Assembly (NCBI GenBank): GCA_018820005.1
Contig: JAHJOS010000190.1
Coordinates: 1 to 6,226 of the forward strand
Origin: Alphaproteobacteria bacterium
GTDB lineage: Bacteria; Pseudomonadota; Alphaproteobacteria; Rhizobiales; Devosiaceae
DNA: 6,226 bases
Direction: 5' to 3'
Under the pieces are notes generated by a model that saw only the letters and a program-made list of their open reading frames with translations, was not told the origin of the DNA and did not search any database. A program made the translations under genes and the position numbers. Every line of letters starts with the position of its first letter. Positions within the stretch are counted from its first letter, which is position 1. Below, in pieces: positions 1-4,912 of this stretch.

Positions 1-510
1 CACACGCTGCCGCATGCCGCCACTTAGCTCATGCGGATAGGCGCGCAGCACGTCGGCCGGCAGCTTGAGCCGGTCGAGATGGTTGAGAATGCGCGCGCGA
101 TAGGCTTGGCCGCTCAGCCCCAGCGGCCGCATGGCGAAGTCTTCGAAGGTCTTGCCGATCCGGCGCACCGGGTTCAGCGTGCTCATCGAGCCCTGCATGA
201 TATAGCTCAAATGGCGCCAGCGGATCGCCTCGATCTGCTGTGGGGTAGCGGTGGTTACGTCCACCGGCCCGTTCTTGAACGCATATTTCACCGAGCCTTC
301 CACCACCCGCAGGGGCGGGCGGATGGCGGCCGCGAGCACCTTGATGAAGCTGGTCTTACCCGAAGAACTTTCCCCGGCAATGCCATAGACCTCATTGCGG
401 CGCACGGTCATGGTGATGCCATCGACCGCCCGCACTTCGCGGTTCACGCCGAAATAGCTCATCTGGTAATAGGCCTTGAGGTCTTCGACCTTGAGAAGAT
501 CTTGGGTCAT
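1..510 (-). CDS. DppD-like ABC transporter ATP-binding protein, 3' part missing (left window edge)
   Basis: This is the N-terminal 170 residues of a cytoplasmic ABC ATPase that powers the importer encoded by the upstream permease genes. The protein begins MTQDLLKVEDLKAYY. The Walker A motif is GESSSGKT at residues 46-53 (usual form in the family GESGSGKS). The Q-loop is YIMQGSMSTLNP at about 103-114, with Q106. The ABC signature LSGGMRQRV at 162-170 ends exactly at the window edge. Walker B, the H-loop and the C-terminal oligopeptide/dipeptide extension of this family are therefore not visible; full-length relatives have about 320-340 residues, so roughly half is present. The ATG at 510 is supported by GGAGAG at 519-524. 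The gene lies 100 bp after the DppC-like gene on the same strand and is probably in the same operon. Dpp-type systems usually have two ATPases, so a second one is expected beyond the left edge. The Q-loop wording resembles what I recall from oligosaccharide-type relatives, whereas peptide-type proteins usually read FQDP; this is a recollection, not a search. Confidence 0.95.
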   Translation of the reverse strand, partial: MTQDLLKVEDLKAYYQMSYFGVNREVRAVDGITMTVRRNEVYGIAGESSSGKTSFIKVLAAAIRPPLRVVEGSVKYAFKNGPVDVTTATPQQIEAIRWRHLSYIMQGSMSTLNPVRRIGKTFEDFAMRPLGLSGQAYRARILNHLDRLKLPADVLRAYPHELSGGMRQRV

Positions 511-518
511 GCGCAGAA

Positions 519-524
519 CTCTCC
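519..524 (-). promoter_or_regulatory. Ribosome binding site of the ATPase gene
   Basis: GGAGAG on the minus strand lies 8 nt before the ATG at 510 (10 nt measured from GGAG). It supports that start codon over any in-frame alternative. Confidence 0.6.
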
Positions 525-553
525 AGATACGCGAAGACGGGTCAGGCGACATC

Positions 554-570
554 CGCCCCGGTGCGGGGCG
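554..570 (-). repeat. Short GC-rich hairpin between the DppC-like and ATPase genes
   Basis: A perfect 7-bp inverted repeat, CGCCCCG and CGGGGCG, is separated by 3 nt. It lies in the 100-bp gap between the permease stop (611) and the ATPase start (510). No T-run follows on the minus strand, so it is unlikely to be a complete intrinsic terminator. It could protect the 3' end of an upstream transcript or tune expression between the two genes. I see no other feature in this gap. Confidence 0.4.
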
Positions 571-610
571 TTGCTGAGGTGCGCGAGAGGCGGCATGGCG
601 GACTGGTCCC

Positions 611-1468
611 TCATGCGCCCATCCTCCGCAGGCGGCTGCGCGGGTCGATATATTCGTTCATGCTCACCGCCAGCAGGAACAGGCCAAGGAACGTCATCAC
701 GATCAGGATGACCGGGATCACGATCCACCACCAGGTGCCCACCACCATGGCCGAGTGGCTGTTGGCCCAGTAGAGCACCGTGCCGATGGTTGGCTGGTTG
801 ATATTGGTGAAGCCCAGCACGGCCAAGGTCACCTCCAGGCCAATTGACCACAGCATATTGTTCATGAAAGTCGCGAACACGATCGGCATCACATAGGGCA
901 GATGCTCTTCGAGCAGCACCTTGCGGGTATTCATGCCCGCAAAGACCGCATGGCGGGTGAACTCGCGATGTTTGAGCCCCAGCGCCACCGAGCGGATCAG
1001 TCGGGCATCGAAGGGCCAGCCAAAGGCCGCCATGATCAGGGCCAGCGTGAGGCTATCCATATTGCTGCGCAGCACAAAATAGAACAGCACCAGGATCGGG
1101 AAAATCGGCACCGACACGAAGATGTCGTTGATGAACATCAGCACGCGGTCGACCCAGCCGCCGACATAGCCGGCGGTCAATCCCACGGCGATTGAGATGA
1201 TGCGGCTCAGCACAGCCACAGTGATGCCGAAGATCAGGCTGTTCTTGAAGGCCGCCGACAGCTGCCAGAACATGTCCTGGCCGCGCGAATTGGTGCCGAA
1301 CCAGAACTGCGGCGAGGGCGGCTGATCGGGAATGGTCATATAGATCAGCGTGGTATCGACCGGTGAGAAGTAGCTCAGGGCCGAGAACACCACGATGATG
1401 GAGACTAGCACCATGCCGATGGCAAATTCGATATTGTAGCGGATGAGATCGCGGAAGACGGCAAACAT
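611..1468 (-). CDS. DppC-like ABC transporter permease
   Basis: This is an inner-membrane permease of 285 residues, normal for the DppC/OppC family; it pairs with the DppB-like protein to form the transport channel. An N-terminal membrane segment lies at about 14-34. The family's periplasmic motif follows as FWFGTNSRGQDMFWQL (56-70), corresponding to the usual HxLGTDxxGRD region, with the first His replaced by Phe. Further hydrophobic segments lie at about 78-101, 115-134, 138-151, 192-218 and 245-268. The cytoplasmic EAA loop that docks on the ATPase is at about 168-200 (REFTRHAVFAGMNTRKVLLEEHLPY region), with the conserved Ala and Gly. The tail NEYIDPRSRLRR (271-282) is the usual C-terminal DPRxR ending. 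The ATG at 1468 is 5 nt past the stop codon of the DppB-like gene, with GGAG at 1477-1480, so the two are probably translationally coupled. The substrate cannot be read from the permease itself. Confidence 0.96.
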   Translation of the reverse strand: MFAVFRDLIRYNIEFAIGMVLVSIIVVFSALSYFSPVDTTLIYMTIPDQPPSPQFWFGTNSRGQDMFWQLSAAFKNSLIFGITVAVLSRIISIAVGLTAGYVGGWVDRVLMFINDIFVSVPIFPILVLFYFVLRSNMDSLTLALIMAAFGWPFDARLIRSVALGLKHREFTRHAVFAGMNTRKVLLEEHLPYVMPIVFATFMNNMLWSIGLEVTLAVLGFTNINQPTIGTVLYWANSHSAMVVGTWWWIVIPVILIVMTFLGLFLLAVSMNEYIDPRSRLRRMGA

Positions 1469-1473
1469 GGGAA

Positions 1474-2478
1474 CTACTCCGTCCGGACGCGCGGGTCGAG
1501 CAAGGGGTGCAGCAGGTCGACAATGAAGATGGCGACTGCAACGGCGGTGATCGACACCGTCGATACGGCCAGCACCAGCGCATAGTCACCGGCGTTCACG
1601 GCATCGATCAGCAGCGAGCCCAGGCCCGGATAGTTGAACACCTGTTCGGTGATCACCGTGCCCGAAAACACGCCGCCCAGCGCCATGGCCAGTGCCGTCA
1701 GCTGCGGCACCACGGCATTGCGGATGACATAGCCGCCCACGATGGTGGACTTCTTGACGCCGGCCAGCTCGGCATAGGTCACATAGTCGTCGTTGACGAT
1801 ATTGGACACCAGCGCCCGCATGCCGATGAACCATCCGCCAAAACCCACCAGTACCACCGAGGCGCCGGGCAGGATGGCATGCTGCAGCACCGAGCTGATG
1901 TAGGGCCAGTTCCAGCCTGGCGTCACATCCATGGCAAAGCCGCCGGAGATGGGCAGCACCGGCCACAGGAAGCCGAAGATGATCAGCAGTATGAAAGCGA
2001 CGACATAATAGGGGATGGGCTGGATGCCCATGGCGACAATGCCGAAGATCTTGAAGAAGCGATTGTTCTGGTTGTAGCCCGCCAGGGCTCCGAGCAGGTT
2101 GCCGACCACGAAGGTGATCAGCGTCGCCGAGACAAGCAGGCCCAGTGTCCAGGGCATGGCGCGCAGCACCAGTGTCATGGCCGGGGTGGGAAAGGCCATC
2201 AGCGAAGGGCCGAGGTCGCCGCGCAGCAGCCGGGTCCAGAAACTGAAGTACTGGGCGAGGATCGGCTGCCCGGTGCCATACATCTCGCTCAGGGCGGCGC
2301 GTGTCGATGCAATGGCTTCGGGCGACAGATTGGCCCGGGCTGACAGGCGCCCCAGCACCTGTTCCACAGGATCGATCGGGGACAGATGTGTGACGAGGAA
2401 CGTCGCAGAAATGCCGCAGAAAATGACCGCCAGCATCTGCAGCGTCCGCTTTCCTACAAACCACAAATAGCTATTCAT
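1474..2478 (-). CDS. DppB-like ABC transporter permease
   Basis: This is an inner-membrane permease of 334 residues, typical of DppB/OppB proteins, and forms the heterodimeric channel with the DppC-like protein. The first membrane segment is at about 10-31 (LQMLAVIFCGISATFLVTHL). A periplasmic stretch follows with the family-typical HLSPIDPVEQVLG and the YFSFWTRLLRGDLGPSL block (77-93). Other hydrophobic segments lie at about 110-134, 144-175, 203-222, 260-280 and 302-322. The EAA loop is at about 232-260 (YVTYAELAGVKKSTIVGGYV). The protein ends DLLHPLLDPRVR, as most DppB proteins do. The ATG at 2478 is preceded by a strong GAGGAG 5 nt away. It follows the binding-protein gene after a 248-bp structured spacer and leads directly into the DppC-like gene. 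Confidence 0.96.
   Translation of the reverse strand: MNSYLWFVGKRTLQMLAVIFCGISATFLVTHLSPIDPVEQVLGRLSARANLSPEAIASTRAALSEMYGTGQPILAQYFSFWTRLLRGDLGPSLMAFPTPAMTLVLRAMPWTLGLLVSATLITFVVGNLLGALAGYNQNNRFFKIFGIVAMGIQPIPYYVVAFILLIIFGFLWPVLPISGGFAMDVTPGWNWPYISSVLQHAILPGASVVLVGFGGWFIGMRALVSNIVNDDYVTYAELAGVKKSTIVGGYVIRNAVVPQLTALAMALGGVFSGTVITEQVFNYPGLGSLLIDAVNAGDYALVLAVSTVSITAVAVAIFIVDLLHPLLDPRVRTE
1477..1480 (-). promoter_or_regulatory. Ribosome binding site of the DppC-like gene, inside the end of the DppB-like gene
   Basis: GGAG directly precedes the TAG stop (1474-1476) of the DppB-like gene and lies 8 nt before the ATG at 1468. Ribosomes finishing the first gene therefore cover the start site of the second, which favours coupled and equimolar synthesis of the two channel halves. 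Confidence 0.65.
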
Positions 2479-2483
2479 ACGGT

Positions 2484-2489
2484 CTCCTC
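2484..2489 (-). promoter_or_regulatory. Strong ribosome binding site of the DppB-like gene
   Basis: GAGGAG on the minus strand lies 5 nt before the ATG at 2478. It fixes the start codon and gives the permease its own initiation site after the long structured spacer. Confidence 0.75.
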
Positions 2490-2522
2490 AGCGGCCCGCG
2501 AGTTCGGTGTCTTGATGTGCGT

Positions 2523-2551
2523 GTGGGCTTGCAGGACTGTCCCGCGCCCAC
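2523..2551 (-). repeat. Spacer hairpin 4 (11 bp with a 2-nt bulge)
   Basis: On the minus strand, GTGGGC (2551-2546) pairs with GCCCAC (2528-2523). Stacked inside, GCGGG (2545-2541) pairs with CCTGC (2535-2531) around a 5-nt loop, with AA (2530-2529) bulged. One pair is a G-U wobble that exists only in the minus-strand RNA. The hairpin lies about 34 nt ahead of the DppB-like gene's ribosome binding site. Confidence 0.55.
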
Positions 2552-2579
2552 CAGCCGCGCCCGCGGGCTGCGGCACTGG
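2551..2579 (-). repeat. Spacer hairpin 3 (GC-rich, interrupted)
   Basis: An interrupted inverted repeat: CCAG/CTGG at the outside, then CCGC/GCGG, then the self-complementary GCCCGCGGGC at 2559-2568, with 2-nt and 1-nt bulges on one side. It abuts hairpin 4, sharing base 2551. No T-run follows, so it is probably not a terminator. Confidence 0.45.
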
Positions 2580-2616
2580 ACGGAGCAAGACCAAATCGCC
2601 GCCCGTCCGCTGCGGT

Positions 2617-2638
2617 TCCTCCCCCCGTGGGGGAAGGA
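2617..2638 (-). repeat. Spacer hairpin 2 (C-run/G-run stem)
   Basis: On the minus strand, nine consecutive pairs form between 2638-2630 and 2625-2617, with a 4-nt loop (2629-2626) and one U-G wobble (2634 with 2621). The C5/G6 core resembles CCTCCCCC-type hairpins that, as I recall, recur between genes in many alphaproteobacterial genomes, so this may be a copy of a dispersed repeat. I cannot check copy number from one window. Confidence 0.5.
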
Positions 2639-2686
2639 TCGGTGGGGTATGTCCCCGGTCGTGCTTGCGCTGGGGGCCCCTCGAAA

Positions 2687-2710
2687 TGGCCCGGCGCCTG
2701 AGCCGGACCA
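2687..2710 (-). terminator. Stem-loop just after the binding-protein gene: partial terminator or mRNA 3' stabiliser
   Basis: On the minus strand TGGTCCGGC and GCCGGGCCA form nine consecutive pairs around a 6-nt loop (2696-2701). One U-G wobble is possible only in this strand's RNA. The stem begins 16 nt past the TAA stop of the binding-protein gene (2727-2729) and is followed by just three T residues, so full termination is unlikely. In importer operons, hairpins at this place commonly cause partial termination or block 3' exonucleases, so that more binding protein than permease is made. That role here is inferred. Confidence 0.6.
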
Positions 2711-2726
2711 TTCGGGAGGAACGCGG

Positions 2727-4646
2727 TTACGCCACGGGCGTGATCTGGGTGAAGATGTACCGGCCATTCGACCAGTTCGTCACCGGATTGGCGTAGTTGT
2801 TCTCGGCATTCGGCCAGCCGGTCCAGAAGCGGTTCGACTGGATGGAGAACACGTTGTAGGCCATGATCGGAATGTTCGGCATCTCCTCAAGGTGGAGCTT
2901 GACGAAATCCGTGCCGTACTCGATGCCCTTGGGGTCGTTGAAGTCGATGCCGCGGATCTTTTCGATGATCTCGTCGAGACGCGGATCTTTCCAGCGCATC
3001 CAGTTGCGGTCAGGCTGCGACTTGCCGGGCTCTGCCACATAGGCCGAGTGATAGCTGTCCAGGAAGAAGCTGAGATCGGGGTGACCGCCCCAGGTTTCCA
3101 CGGCCCAGGCGATATTGCACTCGTAATTGCCGACGCGCTGGCGATCCCAGGTGTCGGAAGCCACTTCGGCCTCGGCTGCAATGCCGTTCTGTGCCCAGGT
3201 CTGCGCGATGATGACGCCCAAACGGTTGACCACCCCTTCCTGCGGAACCATGACGCTGAAGCCGAACGGCGTGCCGTCGGCCTGCATCCACTGGTTGCCG
3301 TTCTTGGTCAGGCCAGCAGCGGTCAGCAGCTCTTCTGCAGCCGCGATGTTCTGCTTCCACCAGCCATAACCGAAGGCGTTGCGGATAGCGGTTTCGTCAG
3401 TCGGAACCGCGTCACCGAACTGCGGCCGCACCATTTCGGCAATCTGCATCCCGATCGTGGGATCATAGGGCTTCACCTTGCTGGTGCCCGTATCGATCTC
3501 GTAATTGGTCAGGAATTCCTGCAGCGGACCATGGTAGTCGCGTGGATGCGTGCCGGTCGGCGGTACCGAAATGGCCGACAGCGTGGCGGCGCCACGATAT
3601 GAGGCCATAGACATCGCTCGCGCATCGAGCATCAGTGCCAGGGCCCAGCGGATACGCTTGTCCTGGAACTTGGGGTTCTGGTGGTTGAAGATTGCCATCA
3701 CCAGCGTCGGATCGGGATGCGCATAGGGGAAGCCAGGGAACCAGCCCTGGATCTGCGGATCCTGCTGCACGATCGAGAACGTGCCTTCCGGCGTCAGGTC
3801 ATGCACCATGTCGAGATTGCCATTGCGCATCTCGATCAGGCGATTGTCGGTGGAAATATTGTTCCGGTAAATGATGTACTTGGGCTTGGGTTCGCCCACC
3901 ATGCCCATGGCGGTCTTGTCCCAGTCGGCGCGTTTTTCCCAGATATACCAGGTGCCGTTCGGATCGAACGAATGCAGCGTGTACGGCCCCAGGCTCACCG
4001 GCGGGTTATTGGCAAACGTCAGGATGTCTTCCTGCGCTTCCATGATGTGCTTGGGCATGATCCAGGCTGCAGTCCAGCGCACCGAGAACAGGGCATGGAA
4101 GCGCGAATTGGCTGCGTTGAGTACGAAGTGGACGGTGTAGTCGTCGGTTGCCTCGACCGATTTCACCTGCGCCGTGAAGGCGCCATTGTACGGCGTGCCA
4201 GGCGTGGCCTTCTGCTTTTCGACGGTGTAGACGACGTCGGCGGCGGTGAAGTCGACGCCGTCGCTCCACTTGATGCCCTGCTTGAGCTTGACCGTCATCT
4301 CGGTGAAGTCGGCATTGTATTCCCACGGGCCGTCGGCCAGCGAATTGTAGACCGCATTGTCGCTGGCGCCTTCGATGCCTGCATCGGGATCGATGAACCA
4401 CAGCGTGTCGGTAGTCAGGTTGTGCGTACCATTGCTGGTGCCGGCGCCGCTGCCAACAACCCACGGGTTGAACCATGCCGGATTGCGGATAACGCCTTCC
4501 GGATTGTGGACGATCACCGTCTCGTTGCGCGGAAATTGGTTCAGGTCAGGTGCCGTGCCTTCGGCCTCCTGGGCAAAGGCCAGGCCCTTTGCAGAAATCA
4601 TAAGCGCACCGGCAGCGGTGCCCAGCATAAAGCTGCGTCTATCCAT
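2727..4646 (-). CDS. Family 5 ABC transporter solute-binding protein with Tat-like signal, probable oligosaccharide binding
   Basis: This periplasmic binding protein of 639 residues delivers ligand to the two permeases. I place the start at the ATG at 4646 rather than the in-frame ATG at 4676. The former has GGAGG 5 nt ahead and gives a clean signal peptide; the longer frame would translate the ribosome binding site and add ten residues. The signal is MDRRSFMLG, a hydrophobic stretch to about residue 24, and a likely cleavage after AFA (residue 25). The twin arginines at 3-4 with Phe at 6 resemble a Tat signal. The SBP_bac_5 hallmark WSDGVDFTAADVVYT is at 127-141. The C-terminal lobe has FWTGWPNAENNY (607-618). 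The protein is longer than typical dipeptide-binding proteins (about 500-550) and rich in Trp and aromatic residues, which fits a sugar ligand. With a GH51 gene alongside, an arabinose-containing oligosaccharide is the best guess; a peptide ligand is not excluded. It heads the transporter operon and has its own predicted promoter. Confidence 0.95.
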   Translation of the reverse strand: MDRRSFMLGTAAGALMISAKGLAFAQEAEGTAPDLNQFPRNETVIVHNPEGVIRNPAWFNPWVVGSGAGTSNGTHNLTTDTLWFIDPDAGIEGASDNAVYNSLADGPWEYNADFTEMTVKLKQGIKWSDGVDFTAADVVYTVEKQKATPGTPYNGAFTAQVKSVEATDDYTVHFVLNAANSRFHALFSVRWTAAWIMPKHIMEAQEDILTFANNPPVSLGPYTLHSFDPNGTWYIWEKRADWDKTAMGMVGEPKPKYIIYRNNISTDNRLIEMRNGNLDMVHDLTPEGTFSIVQQDPQIQGWFPGFPYAHPDPTLVMAIFNHQNPKFQDKRIRWALALMLDARAMSMASYRGAATLSAISVPPTGTHPRDYHGPLQEFLTNYEIDTGTSKVKPYDPTIGMQIAEMVRPQFGDAVPTDETAIRNAFGYGWWKQNIAAAEELLTAAGLTKNGNQWMQADGTPFGFSVMVPQEGVVNRLGVIIAQTWAQNGIAAEAEVASDTWDRQRVGNYECNIAWAVETWGGHPDLSFFLDSYHSAYVAEPGKSQPDRNWMRWKDPRLDEIIEKIRGIDFNDPKGIEYGTDFVKLHLEEMPNIPIMAYNVFSIQSNRFWTGWPNAENNYANPVTNWSNGRYIFTQITPVA

Positions 4647-4651
4647 CAATT

Positions 4652-4656
4652 CCTCC
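4652..4656 (-). promoter_or_regulatory. Ribosome binding site that decides the binding-protein start
   Basis: GGAGG within AAAGGGAGGA lies 5 nt before the ATG at 4646. It argues for that ATG and against the ATG at 4676, which has no comparable site upstream. Confidence 0.8.
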
Positions 4657-4672
4657 CTTTGGGGCACTTTGC

Positions 4673-4705
4673 GCAACCCCGTTGCAGAGGCGCCCTCCAG
4701 CGCCT
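4673..4705 (-). promoter_or_regulatory. Two small stem-loops in the predicted 5' leader
   Basis: On the minus strand AGGCGC (4705-4700) pairs with GCGCCT (4693-4688) around the loop TGGAGG. GCAAC (4685-4681) then pairs with GTTGC (4677-4673) around a 3-nt loop. With transcription predicted to start near 4708, the message would open almost at once with the first stem. Such 5' stems can stabilise an mRNA. The stems are short and could be chance in GC-rich DNA. Confidence 0.35.
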
Positions 4706-4707
4706 TC

Positions 4708-4722
4708 TTAAGTCATACTTAA
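4708..4722. promoter_or_regulatory. Operator-like perfect palindrome over the -10 box
   Basis: TTAAGTCATACTTAA is a perfect inverted repeat with 6-bp arms and a 3-nt centre. It covers the predicted -10 box (4715-4720) and the predicted transcription start (about 4708), a classic place for a repressor. The GT-N3-AC core matches the shape of sites used by FadR-type GntR regulators (for example GGT-N3-ACC for FadR and PdhR), but the flanking bases differ and no regulator gene is in the window. The regulator's identity is therefore open. Confidence 0.6.
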
Positions 4723-4743
4723 CTGCCCCCAGCGGGCTGTCAA
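4715..4743 (-). promoter_or_regulatory. Predicted sigma-70 promoter of the transporter operon
   Basis: The -35 box TTGACA (4743-4738) is a perfect consensus. A 17-nt spacer leads to AAGTAT (4720-4715), a weak -10 match. An AT-rich stretch lies directly upstream (about 4751-4790), unlike the GC-rich surroundings. The predicted start is near 4708, giving a leader of about 60 nt before the binding-protein ATG. A strong -35 with a poor -10 overlapped by a palindrome suggests a regulated promoter. Confidence 0.6.
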
Positions 4744-4750
4744 CGCACTT

Positions 4751-4766
4751 TCTGATGTAAATCTGA
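4751..4766. promoter_or_regulatory. TCTGA direct repeat 11 bp apart upstream of the -35 box
   Basis: TCTGA occurs at 4751-4755 and 4762-4766, one helical turn apart, about 8-23 bp upstream of the -35 box. The second copy overlaps the small dyad TAAAT-N4-ATTTA (4758-4771). This could be half of an activator site or merely part of an AT-rich upstream element. It is a weak signal from short words. Confidence 0.25.
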
Positions 4767-4784
4767 ATTTATGATATACAATGC

Positions 4785-4812
4785 AAAAGGGCACACCATT
4801 GCTGATGTGCCC
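4785..4812 (-). terminator. Intrinsic terminator-like hairpin after the arabinofuranosidase gene
   Basis: On the minus strand, GGGCACA (4812-4806) and TGTGCCC (4795-4789) form a perfect 7-bp stem with a 10-nt loop, followed directly by TTTT (4788-4785). It lies about 100 nt past the stop codon of the GH51 gene and upstream of the transporter promoter. The short T-run suggests incomplete termination, so some read-through into the transporter genes is possible. I see nothing else in 4813-4912. Confidence 0.65.
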
Positions 4813-4912
4813 CTGATATTGACTTGGCGCCAGGCGGCTTCCAGCACACGGCTGAAAGCCTCTATTTGCCTGTCACGCAGCGTTTTTTGTAGCTGTGCCG
4901 GCGGGCAGGGGG

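Noticed and set aside
2578..2608. Inverted repeat GGACGG/CCGTCC with a 19-nt gap in the long spacer
   Set aside because: Six pairs across a wide loop are easily expected by chance in GC-rich DNA, and it overlaps the stronger hairpin at 2551-2579.
4647..4676. An upstream in-frame ATG at 4676 that would extend the binding protein by ten residues
   Set aside because: The extension would translate the strong GGAGG ribosome binding site and place charged residues ahead of the signal peptide. The ATG at 4646 fits both the site and the signal.
31..4760. Long open frames on the plus strand (for example 31-711, 1507-2343, 2517-3602, 3681-4760)
   Set aside because: They lie opposite well-supported minus-strand genes, carry no recognisable domain, are rich in His, Arg, Gly and Ala as antisense frames of GC-rich genes are, and lack good ribosome binding sites.
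4740..4895. A stop-free minus-strand stretch of about 50 codons between the GH51 gene and the transporter promoter, with a helix-like translation
   Set aside because: It has no start codon apart from an ATG inside the terminator hairpin, uses rare codons, covers the promoter -35 box, and resembles no family I recognise. It is most simply chance, though a remnant of an old gene cannot be fully excluded.
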